Shown here piece after piece: positions 9,821 through 18,300 of a stretch of DNA of 64,000 bases. Within the stretch, counting starts at the first letter, position 1. Each line of letters opens with the position of its first letter. Made by a program: the position numbers and the translations under genes. The stretch lies in NCBI RefSeq assembly GCF_001542905.1, contig NZ_LOAJ01000002.1:1-64000 (forward strand), in the 5' to 3' direction. Origin of the DNA: Halorubrum aethiopicum (GTDB lineage: Archaea > Halobacteriota > Halobacteria > Halobacteriales > Haloferacaceae). The notes below the pieces were generated by a model, which searched no databases, was not told the origin of the DNA, and was given only the letters and a program-made list of their open reading frames with translations.

Positions 9821-10069
9821 ATGAATGATCGAATGCCGGATTATCCGTTTAGAGTTACTCAGCGGGTCGCTCTCTGGCACTTTATCCGGAGTCTGACGGC
9901 AGTGAGTTCAATCGCTACAGTGATCTTTTTGATGGGGTTCTATCCGAATGGCGAAGCAGTACTCCCCGAAGGTGATTATTTTATCGTATACCTCCTCATC
10001 GGCTTCGCAATTATCACAGGATATCGGCCTCTATTTTTGTCATATAAAATTCAACGACAGCGTTGGTGA
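9821..10069 (+). CDS. small two-helix membrane protein
   Basis: This 82-residue frame encodes two hydrophobic segments (SSIATVIFLMGF and YFIVYLLIGFAIITGY) separated by a short polar loop, and a basic C-terminus KIQRQRW. An in-frame stop lies just before the ATG, fixing the start among clustered ATGs. It has no recognised family and is likely a small cytoplasmic-membrane protein. Confidence 0.55.
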   Translation: MNDRMPDYPFRVTQRVALWHFIRSLTAVSSIATVIFLMGFYPNGEAVLPEGDYFIVYLLIGFAIITGYRPLFLSYKIQRQRW

Positions 10070-10154
10070 GGCATTCTACATGTTCTCCGTCAACGTCCGA
10101 CGCTCAGCGGAGAGCTAGCCGTGATTGATATCCAACTCTACTCCTGCCGTACAC

Positions 10155-10174
10155 ACATGGCTCAATCCTTTTAC
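10155..10174 (+). promoter_or_regulatory. repair-type promoter motif, orphan copy C
   Basis: ACATGGCT (10155-10162), five bases and CTTTTAC (10168-10174) repeat the element found before the RadA-like gene and the polymerase. No start codon or open frame follows at the 23-24 base spacing. It lies about 220 bp upstream of copy B in a 352-bp gap that otherwise contains no gene. It could drive a small RNA, serve as a second regulatory site for the polymerase, or mark a lost gene. Confidence 0.45.
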
Positions 10175-10378
10175 TGGATCATTTTCGTGCCGAGTATACA
10201 CGCTGTACGTCCCACGATTATCTTAACACCATTCTGAGGTGGTAGAAATTTTATCGTTCAATACGCAGTCTTCAGTGATCGGCTGTTTCAGGCGAGAATA
10301 TAACTGGAGAATAGGATCCAACAAAGCCGATAGTGTTCTCAATTCTGTTTATAGTTCAGTTCCACTTCCACTATACAC

Positions 10379-10398
10379 CCATGGCTGACTGCTTTTAC
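10379..10398 (+). promoter_or_regulatory. leaderless promoter, repair-type motif copy B
   Basis: CCATGGCT (10379-10386), five bases, CTTTTAC (10392-10398), then 23 bases to the polymerase ATG at 10422. Copy A has the same CCATGGCT-N5-CTTTTAC geometry. The word TTCCACTTCCACT lies just upstream, as in copy A. It is best explained as a TATA-type element with a shared regulator site, making the two genes a co-regulated pair. Confidence 0.6.
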
Positions 10399-10421
10399 AC
10401 TGGGTTCGAATTCTAATTGAA

Positions 10422-12608
10422 ATGGTCTTCACGCTGGACTATCTCGGAGGCGGTCGCGTTGCCGCGTGGACGCTCACACCGAACGGAGTGGCTCGCGAGG
10501 TCCACGAGGACCACCGGCCGACGCTGTTCGTCGGTGACGCGCCGAGCGACCTCTACGGACGGACCGGTGGTTCCAACCCAACACCGCCGGCTCGGGACGG
10601 ACTCTCGGAACCGCTGGCCGACCTCCGTTCGTTCCTCGATGGACAGGCAGCCGTCGCCGACCTCAGCGTCGAATCCCACCGACAGACGTTCCGGACGGAC
10701 GCCCGGCCACTCCTCCGCGTCGACGCCACATCGATCGACGCCGTCCGGGCGATCGCAAAGCGTGTCCGGCAGTTCGACCAGCCGGATACGTACACCTGCT
10801 ACAACGTCGATTTCACGCGGCAACTGCGCTTCTGTCTCGAAACAGACACGCCGGCCAGTCCCGATCGGTCGGTGCGTAACCTTCGGACGCTTCATCTAGG
10901 GTTTCCGAGTCACGAATCCGGCATCGATTCACTCCCCCAACTCGCCGTCGAGGGCGACCGGATAGGGGCGACACCACCGGCGGTGGTCGCCGGCGTCCAG
11001 GCGATCCTCGACGAGCGCGACCCCGACGTGCTGGTCGTCTCGACTGCCGACCTCGTCCCGCTGCTGTTCGAGGCGGCCGACGCGTACGGGGTTGCCCTCG
11101 AACTCGGTCGGCTGCCGGGGTACACGAAGCTCGCCGGCGAGTCGACGTACACTTCCTACGGGAACGTGGGCCACTCCCCGGCTCGGTATGCGGTTCCCGG
11201 TCGCGCCATCATCGACGAATCCAACTCGTTCTTCTATCACGAGTCGGGGCTAGAGGGCTGTCTCGATCTCGTTGACCGGTCCGGGTTGCCGCTACAAGAA
11301 CTCGGGTGGGCATCCATCGGGCGGGTCTTGACGGCGATGCAAATTCGAGAGGCCCGGAGTCGTGACGTGCTCGTCCCGTGGCGGGCGTGGCGGCCGGAAC
11401 TGTTCAAGACGGCCTCGACGCTCGATGACGCCGACCGCGGTGGGACGACCTTTGCCCCCGATGTCGGTGTCCACGAGGATGTTCACGAACTCGATTTCGC
11501 GTCGCTCTATCCGAACATCATCCGGACGCGCAACATCTCGCCCGAGACCGTCCGGTGCGGCTGTTGTGAGACCGACGACGTGCCGGGGCTTGACTACTCC
11601 ATCTGCGAGCGCGACGGCTACCTGCCTGACGTGCTCGGCCCGCTCATCGACGCCCGGAGCGAGATTAAATCAGAGATTCCCGATGCCGACGGCGACGAGC
11701 GCGAGCGGCTAGAGGCTGCCTCCTCAGCGATCAAGTGGATCCTCGTGTCCTGCTTCGGGTATCAGGGCTTCTCGAACGCGAAGTTCGGGCGCATCGAGTG
11801 TCACGAAGCGATCAACGCCTTTGCTCGTGAGCTCCTTCTCGATGCGAAGACGGCGCTGGAAGAAGCGGGGTGGCGTGTCGTTCACGGCATCGTCGACTCG
11901 ATCTGGGTGACGCCCGCTGACGGTCGCGAGCAGCGTCCGTTAGCAGAGGTCGCAAGGGAAGTAAGCGAGGAGGCCGGCATCGAGTTGGAGTACGAGTGTG
12001 CGTTCGACTGGGTGGCATTCTGTCCGATGCGGAACTCGGAGTCGGGTGCGCTAACTCGGTATTTCGGGAAACGACGCGGTGAGGAGTACCCCGATGTGGG
12101 GCTCGGCGACGCGATCAAGACCCGCGGTATCGAGGGGCGACAGCGATCGACGCCGGCGTGGGTCGAAGACGTCCAGCGCGAGGCACTTCGCGTGTTCGAC
12201 GAGACGCGATCGCCAGAGGCGGTCTGTGACGTGCTCCGGCGTCGCCTCCGAAAGCTACGGGATGGTGAGGTGGATGCCGCCGGGCTCGTCGTCGACAATC
12301 GTGTGTCGAAGGACGTGGACGACTACTCGATGGAGACGCTCACCGTGGCGGCGTTGAAGCGAGCGCGGATCGAGGGGACCGGGTTGTCACCGGGGCAAGC
12401 GATCCGGTACGTCGTCGTCGACACGGACGCACGCGGCGCTGCGCGGGTTCGGTTGGAGTTCGAGGACCTGGGGCGGTATGACACCGAATGGTACGAGGAG
12501 GCCGCCGTACGCGCCGTCGAGAGCGTGCTGGCTCCAGTCGGGTGGCGTGAGGGGGAGATTAAGCAGTACCTCAGCGGGACGAGCGACGAGACGCTAGCGA
12601 GCTACTGA
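10422..12608 (+). CDS. B-family DNA polymerase, exonuclease-inactivated
   Basis: The 728-residue protein is a family B DNA polymerase. Motif A is DFASLYPNII (D358), motif B KWILVSCFGYQGF (K438), and motif C HGIVDS (488-493), where the usual YGDTDS has lost the first Asp but keeps the second, D492, which is the main metal ligand in this family. The N-terminal exonuclease region is preserved in length but not in motifs: instead of FDIE there is LRTLHLGFPSHESG, and neither the NxxxFD nor the YxxxD signature is clear. The last 170 residues are a long thumb-like extension. I infer an active but non-proofreading, perhaps translesion, polymerase, co-regulated with the RadA-like gene. A partial copy of its 3' end lies at 13315. 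Confidence 0.85.
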   Translation: MVFTLDYLGGGRVAAWTLTPNGVAREVHEDHRPTLFVGDAPSDLYGRTGGSNPTPPARDGLSEPLADLRSFLDGQAAVADLSVESHRQTFRTDARPLLRVDATSIDAVRAIAKRVRQFDQPDTYTCYNVDFTRQLRFCLETDTPASPDRSVRNLRTLHLGFPSHESGIDSLPQLAVEGDRIGATPPAVVAGVQAILDERDPDVLVVSTADLVPLLFEAADAYGVALELGRLPGYTKLAGESTYTSYGNVGHSPARYAVPGRAIIDESNSFFYHESGLEGCLDLVDRSGLPLQELGWASIGRVLTAMQIREARSRDVLVPWRAWRPELFKTASTLDDADRGGTTFAPDVGVHEDVHELDFASLYPNIIRTRNISPETVRCGCCETDDVPGLDYSICERDGYLPDVLGPLIDARSEIKSEIPDADGDERERLEAASSAIKWILVSCFGYQGFSNAKFGRIECHEAINAFARELLLDAKTALEEAGWRVVHGIVDSIWVTPADGREQRPLAEVAREVSEEAGIELEYECAFDWVAFCPMRNSESGALTRYFGKRRGEEYPDVGLGDAIKTRGIEGRQRSTPAWVEDVQREALRVFDETRSPEAVCDVLRRRLRKLRDGEVDAAGLVVDNRVSKDVDDYSMETLTVAALKRARIEGTGLSPGQAIRYVVVDTDARGAARVRLEFEDLGRYDTEWYEEAAVRAVESVLAPVGWREGEIKQYLSGTSDETLASY

Positions 12609-12632
12609 GAACGTATCGGATGTATCGGTGGA

Positions 12633-13136
12633 TCAATAGTCGCGTGTGTATTCGAACAATCTGTAGGGCACTTCGGTTTGCCATCCGGTATGGATATCAA
12701 TCGTCTCGGTGGCTTCGAAGCCAACGTCTTCATACAGGCTAATTGCTGCTTCCAGTTCGTCGACGGTCCAGAGAAACACGCGTTCATATGCGTGCTCGTG
12801 ACAGAACTCCATCGCTCGGTTGAGTAATTCGCGTCCCAACCCCTGCCCCTGGAATTCCGGATCGAGAATGAAGTATCGAAGTTGTGCGCCCTCGGTCTGA
12901 ATGTCCCGACTATCGATGATGATCCCACCTCGAACCTGATCTGTGTCGTCAAGAACGAGCCAGAGCCCATCCTTCGACGGGTCATATCGATCGACGAATT
13001 CGGCGATTCCTTCGGCGATTTCAGCCTCGAATGCTGTATCGAGCTCCCAGAGATCGCCATAATACGTCGCGTGAAGTGCCGTGAGTCGTCCGACAGCACC
13101 AGGCGCATAGCCGTCGTGAATTGTCGCGCTGTCCAT
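12633..13136 (-). CDS. GNAT-family N-acetyltransferase
   Basis: The 167-residue protein has the GNAT fold: LRYFILDPEFQGQGLGREL contains the acetyl-CoA pyrophosphate-binding loop QGQGLG (residues 96-101). The following helix and the late AISLYEDVGFEATET are the family's typical C-terminal strand and helix. The substrate is unknown. It is convergent with the polymerase gene, 24 bases apart, and upstream of it lies a region of duplicated sequence. It has no evident link to the repair cassette. Confidence 0.88.
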   Translation of the reverse strand: MDSATIHDGYAPGAVGRLTALHATYYGDLWELDTAFEAEIAEGIAEFVDRYDPSKDGLWLVLDDTDQVRGGIIIDSRDIQTEGAQLRYFILDPEFQGQGLGRELLNRAMEFCHEHAYERVFLWTVDELEAAISLYEDVGFEATETIDIHTGWQTEVPYRLFEYTRDY

Positions 13137-13182
13137 CGGACTTCGATAGGATGTGCGCTCACATAGTTGTCCGTATCTGGAA

Positions 13183-13308
13183 GAAGGCGTCGCGGTGAAA
13201 GCCCGACGACGCCGTTGCCGGCGTTCGTGCGGATAGGACCGGGCGTAGCGGGCAGTCGCGGTCGTGCGGTCGAATCGGATGTTTCAGAACCAGCGAGGAC
13301 GACGTAGA
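13183..13308. repeat. 126-bp dispersed repeat, copy 1
   Basis: Roughly 126 bp here match 14273-14398 at about 90% identity by eye, in the same orientation. Differences are scattered and would change amino acids in every frame, so I see no sign of coding constraint. It is immediately followed by a fragment of the polymerase 3' end. The gap from 13137 to 13486 holds no other gene that I can support. Confidence 0.75.
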
Positions 13309-13314
13309 CAGCAC

Positions 13315-13344
13315 TTCAGCGGGACGAGCGACGAGACGTTAGCG
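13315..13344 (+). pseudogene. fragment of the B-family polymerase 3' end
   Basis: Thirty bases here match 12570-12599 near the end of the polymerase gene with two differences, reading CAGCGGGACGAGCGACGAGA in common. It is out of context and untranslated. It indicates that a second copy of the polymerase locus, or a recombination event involving its 3' end, once existed here. Confidence 0.65.
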
Positions 13345-13486
13345 GGATTCGTGGACGGGTGAGGTAGAGTCACGAATCCGGCGTGATTCTATTGAACGTC
13401 TCGGAGGCACAGGAGACGGATATTGAATACAAAAGGTGGCCATCCAATTCGGCGTATTTTTGCCCTCATGGATGGAACGAGGACCT

Positions 13487-13831
13487 ATGACAGAGAGTAT
13501 CTCACTCGATGGTCGGACGCTTGCTGGCGTTACAAACAGCGATACTGGAGAAGTGAGTGAGGATACTCGCTTCGAGTTTGAGCAAGAGGGTGACCGGATT
13601 TACGCACACTATACAGGTGGGGACATCGTCGATGGACATCTCGTTGGAACGTTCGATGGTCGTGAATTGGATATCAGGTATTCACAGATCAATTCAGAGA
13701 ATGAAACGGCGAGTGGCCACTCCGTGGGCACCGTCGAACTGCTTGACGACGGTCGCGTGCGTATCGAAGACGAGTGGGAATGGGAATCACAGGATGGCAG
13801 TGGCGAGTCAGTGCTCGAAGAGATCGCCTGA
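13487..13831 (+). CDS. small beta-rich protein of the 'N-acetylglutamate synthase-like' group
   Basis: The 114-residue protein starts at ATG 13487. It has the pattern LDGRTLAGVTNSDTGEV, then FEFEQEGDRIYAHYTGG, then GHLVGTFDGRELDIRY and a closing RIEDEWEWESQDGSGESVLEE. This matches a family of about 110-residue proteins in bacteria and archaea, often labelled N-acetylglutamate synthase without solid proof. It is probably a small lipocalin-like beta barrel. I would not assign the enzyme activity. An upstream extension to 13436 lacks family features. Confidence 0.75.
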   Translation: MTESISLDGRTLAGVTNSDTGEVSEDTRFEFEQEGDRIYAHYTGGDIVDGHLVGTFDGRELDIRYSQINSENETASGHSVGTVELLDDGRVRIEDEWEWESQDGSGESVLEEIA

Positions 13832-14610
13832 TACGAGTCTCGACTCTGACCGAAACGCACCCCGTGTTGCGCAATCTTCCATTCTGCGACCATCAACTGG
13901 GGATTCAACAGAGCGACACAGCAGTCGATCTGAGTTGTCACTGACCCCCTTTACATGAGTTCCAGAGTTCGGTTGAGACGCGCCCGCAGTAGGCCAGCAC
14001 GACCAACACGACCCGCAATCAGCCAGCAGTTCGGTGCGTCCGTCGGTCACCCGAGATCGCGGGGGAGGTACCGAAGACGACTCGCTCAGTAGTCCCGAAA
14101 TCCTGTCGTCGCAACGAGACGCCGCGTTTTGGACACGCGGTCGTCGGTGACCGCGACCGGGGCGACCGGAACAACGTCGAGGGAAAACCTGCGGTCGACG
14201 GTGGCGGCGTGAGGCCCGGAACGCTGTCACGAGTGGCGGTCCACGATCTACAGCGAGCCCCTCTTACCCGGCAGAAAGCGTCGCGGTGAAAGCCCGACGA
14301 CGCCGTTGCCGGCGTTCGTGCGGATAGGATCGGACATGGCGGGCAGTCGCAGTCGTGCGGTCGATCCGGGTGTTTCAGAACCAGCGAGGACGACGTAGGC
14401 CGTATCGAGCGTGTCGTCGACGGAGGCTGCCTGATAGTCGTAGGTTGGGACGCTCCGTTCCTCGCAAGAAGGGCTACAGGAGTATCCGAAAAGCACCCAC
14501 TCCGGTCACTACAAGACAAGAATACTCACCTAGGCAACCCTGTTGAAATCCTCCTCTTCAGACAAACTCTCGATTGAAACAGTCAATTAATGAGAGGTGT
14601 GTATTGAACA
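13832..14610. other. 779-bp gene-poor stretch with a repeat copy
   Basis: I can support no gene here. Several frames are open because the DNA is GC-rich, but their predicted proteins are Arg/Ser/Pro-rich and look like shadow translations. The stretch contains copy 2 of the 126-bp repeat (14273-14398) and an IS-end-like CCTGTTGAAATCCTC at 14539-14553. It looks like a graveyard of recombination debris. Confidence 0.5.
14273..14398. repeat. 126-bp dispersed repeat, copy 2
   Basis: This is the second copy of the element at 13183-13308, same orientation, about 1.09 kb apart. Unlike copy 1 it is not joined to polymerase sequence. The two bracket the gene at 13487. They could be remnants of one duplicated gene end or of a mobile element that I cannot name. 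Confidence 0.75.
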
Positions 14611-15135
14611 TCACTCTGTTTCCTGTTCATGGTAGCGCGGGTGAGAGTCGCCGACAAGTCGCTTGAAGATGAGGATCACGATGTTGTGGAACAGAACTAG
14701 AATAGTGACGCTCCCAACGATGATGCCAACACGAAGAGGCGTTGAAAGCAATCCAAGTGAGACGATAAGTGTAGTCGCACAGGCCGGTGGATGAATGGTA
14801 TCGGTGGTAATCATCGCCCAACTCGTCAGTATAATAGAGACGGTCGCGCTTGCGGCCAGTCGAAAGCCATCACCTGAAAATGGCAGTGGTGTCGCCGTAA
14901 TCGAAACGCCAGACGCTACAACAGTCCATGCGAACAGGCCAGCGAGACCGCCGATGAGATGACTCCCAATAATGAGGCGAGTCTGTGTTCGGTCGCTTTG
15001 GCGATCAAATGCGAGAACAAACGCCGTCGGCCCGAGACTTGGAAAAATAAACGGTTGCCCACTTCCCCACGCAGTTACGCCGAGGACAGTAAACAAGAGG
15101 CCGGCATATAGGCTTGTACCGACGCGCCGTCGCAT
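14611..15135 (-). CDS. HPP family membrane protein
   Basis: The 174-residue protein has about five hydrophobic segments. It contains the family signature in the form IHPPACATTLIVSLG, preceded by FPSLGPTAFVLAF near the N-terminus, which matches the conserved SLGPTA box of HPP proteins. HPP proteins lie in the cytoplasmic membrane and some have been linked to nitrite transport. Size is normal for the family. Neighbours give no pathway. Confidence 0.85.
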   Translation of the reverse strand: MRRRVGTSLYAGLLFTVLGVTAWGSGQPFIFPSLGPTAFVLAFDRQSDRTQTRLIIGSHLIGGLAGLFAWTVVASGVSITATPLPFSGDGFRLAASATVSIILTSWAMITTDTIHPPACATTLIVSLGLLSTPLRVGIIVGSVTILVLFHNIVILIFKRLVGDSHPRYHEQETE

Positions 15136-15345
15136 AGCGGGTGGTTCAGGCCTGCGATATAAACCAACCCCGTTCTCTATTGATTGTGGTGGCTGCTACG
15201 TCTCTCCCCTGGTCTGACCACAAGTCGTCCTAGTGTATCAGCTACCGAGAGATCAACAGAGCCACTTGGCCTAATTGGACCCAATGAAATCCGCCTATCT
15301 CTCCGTCATCTATTTGTGGGCAGTGAAATGTGGAGATAGTATCAC

Positions 15346-18300
15346 ATGAGCCAAGCCACACTCGGCAGTGGCCCCTATCGAAACTCCAACCTCTTTTCCG
15401 GGTACTACCTCGACGAGCGCGTCGACGACCTCGACGACTGGGAGTCCGACGACGAGGCCGAAGCCGTGTTCGAGGATCTTCGCGAGTTGTGGGAACTGGA
15501 GGGCGATCTCGTCAGCTCCTACGGCGAGGACGAATTGCTTGACCAGTGGATAAGCAAGGTCCTCGGTTCTCTCGGTTTTGACACGATCTCCGAGGGAACG
15601 CTTCCCGATGGTGGCGGGTACGTCGACCGACTCCTCTACGAGTCCAGTGAAGCGAGACGCGGTGCGGCAGAGCGGAAGCTCCAGCACGATCAAGAGGGGA
15701 TGTTCTCACGGGCGTCCGCACTGCTCGAAGCTAAACAGTGGGGGCACGATTTCGAGAAGCGATTCAGCGAGGAACGCTCCTACCGCGACGCCTCCCATCA
15801 GGTGAAGTACTACCTCGAACGGACGCCGGGCGATCTCCAGTGGGGGATCCTCACCGACGGGCGAAAGTGGCGGCTCTACGGCACCAAAGACTACGAGACG
15901 CAGACCTACTACGAGGTCGACTTGCCAGAGCTATTGGAATCCGGCGACCTCCAGCAGTTCAAGTACTTCTACTGTTTCTTCCGGCCGGAGGCGTTCGTCG
16001 AGGTGGCTGGCACGTCCTTCCTCGAAACCGTATGGTCGGAGTCCGAGACCGCCGCACAGGAACTCGGTGAGGATCTCCAAGACAACGTGTTCACCGCGCT
16101 GCGGGTGCTCGGCAAGGGATTCGTCGAGAGCAACGACCTCAACATCGATCCCGAAGACGAGACCGAGCGCGAGGAACTGAAAGAGCAGTCGCTCGTGCTG
16201 CTCTACCGGCTGATGTTCGTCCTGTACGCGGAATCGCGCGGGCTCATCGATCCCGAAGCCCCGAGCGCGAACGTAGAGTACCACGAGAATTTCAGCCTCG
16301 AAGAGGTCCGAGGCGACATTATCGACGCGGTCGAGGGCGGTGATGTCGAGTCGGGGGCGGCGTTCCACGAGGAGTACAGTGAGTTCTCGACGACGATTTG
16401 GAACCGGCTCTCGCGGCTGTTCGAGTTGATCGACGAGGGAGAGGAGGCGCTCGACATCCCGCCGTACAACGGGGGGCTGTTCGATCACGATGACCACGAG
16501 TTCCTGGCCGAGAACGAGGTGTCGGACCCGGCGATCGCGGAGGTGATCTTCCGGCTATCAACGACGCAGAATGAGGCAGGGGAGTACGTTCCGGCGGACT
16601 ACGCCGACCTCGACACGCGGCACCTCGGGTCAATCTATGAGGGCCTGCTCGAACACGAGTTCCGGATCGCCCCGGAAGAGGGCATGGCCGCGGTCGCGGA
16701 GGACGGCGGACAGGTGTGGAAGCCGGCGAGCGAGGTGTCGGTCGCGGACGCGGTCGAGACGGTCGAAAGCGGCGGGCTATATGTCGTGAACGACGAGGGC
16801 GAGCGTAAGGCCACGGGGGCGTACTACACGCCGGATTACGTGGTGACATACATCGTCGAGGAGACGGTCGATCCGCTGGTCGACGAGATCCACGCGGACC
16901 TGGAGGCAGACGGGCTCTCCCGCAGCGACGGGGAGTACTTCCGGCGTTTCTACGACCGGGTGACGGACCTAACGATCCTCGACCCGGCGATGGGGTCGGG
17001 TCACTTCCTTACGAAGGCGACGGGGTATCTCACCGAGCAGGTGATGGAGGTCGTTCGTGAACAGGAGATCCAGTCGTACGACGAGCAGGACATCCGCCGC
17101 GAAATCTCCAAAGAGGCGATCTACGGGGTCGACCTGAACGGGATGGCGGTCGAACTCGCGAAGCTGTCGATGTGGCTCGAAACACTCGCGGCTGACCAGC
17201 CACTCGCGTTCTTAGATCACCACCTGAAAGCGGGGAACTCGCTCGTCGGGAGCGACATCACGGAGGTCCTAAGCGAAGACGGCCCGGACGGTGACGACGG
17301 ACAGATCACGCTGACACAGGCGTTCGCAAGGGTTCGCCAGGACACGCTCGAACACGTGATGGAGTTGATGGCGGATTTGCTGGCGTACGACAACGAGACG
17401 CTAGAGGACGTGAAATCGATGGAGGAGCTGTACGACGAGATCCGCGAGGACCCGCTGTACACGCGGCTGTTCGAACTCGCGAACGTCCACACTGCCGAGG
17501 AGTTCGGTGTCGACGTGCCCGAGGGTTCCTATGAGCAGATGGCAGGCGCGATCGACGACGAAGACGACTGGGCGGAGGTTCGTGGAGAGGATTGGTTCAC
17601 GGCGGCACAGGCGACCGCCGAAGAGCAGGATTTCTTCCACTGGGAACTGGAGTTCCCCGAGGTGTTCTTCAATGCAGAGGGCAAAATGAAGACGGAAGCC
17701 GGCTTCGATGCAGTTGTCGGGAACCCACCGTATCTCCTTCTTCAAGGAACCAAGCAGCAGGAGATAATGAGATCATTTTATCCGCAAATATTCACAGGCA
17801 CTAATGACATACTACACTTTTTCATTAAACGTGCCTCTGAAGTCGTTTCTGACAACAGGAGTATAGGATATGTCACCTCAAGATACTGGTTAGAATCAGA
17901 GCATAGTGACTCTCTTAGGGATTATGTTGCTGACAGTATGCCACCTGCCAAAATCCTAGACTTCGGTAATCTTCAGATTTGGCCAGAAGTTAGTATATTA
18001 TGTGTCGTTTCAATCTTCCACACATCAGATCGAACTGATACGGAGGTTTTTATTGACTCTGAGGAGCAGTACGACGGTACAGAGCAGTTTCTCTCAGACA
18101 TCTCAAATGGGTCAAAGGAACCGCTCAAAATGCCCACAAAACACCTCGGAGCTAGCCCGTGGAATCTTCGCGCACTGAGTGCGGGGGAACTCTGGGAGTC
18201 AATGAGAGAAGACACGGTAGCACTGAAAGAGGTTTCAGAAATCACTCAAGGAATCAAATCGGGAAATAACGAGGCATTTACTGTGACACAGGAGACGATA

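Noticed and set aside
13808-14519. Long overlapping frames on the minus strand
   Set aside because: Their proteins are Arg/Ser/Pro-rich, contain the 126-bp repeat, and the two repeat copies differ at amino-acid level without constraint.
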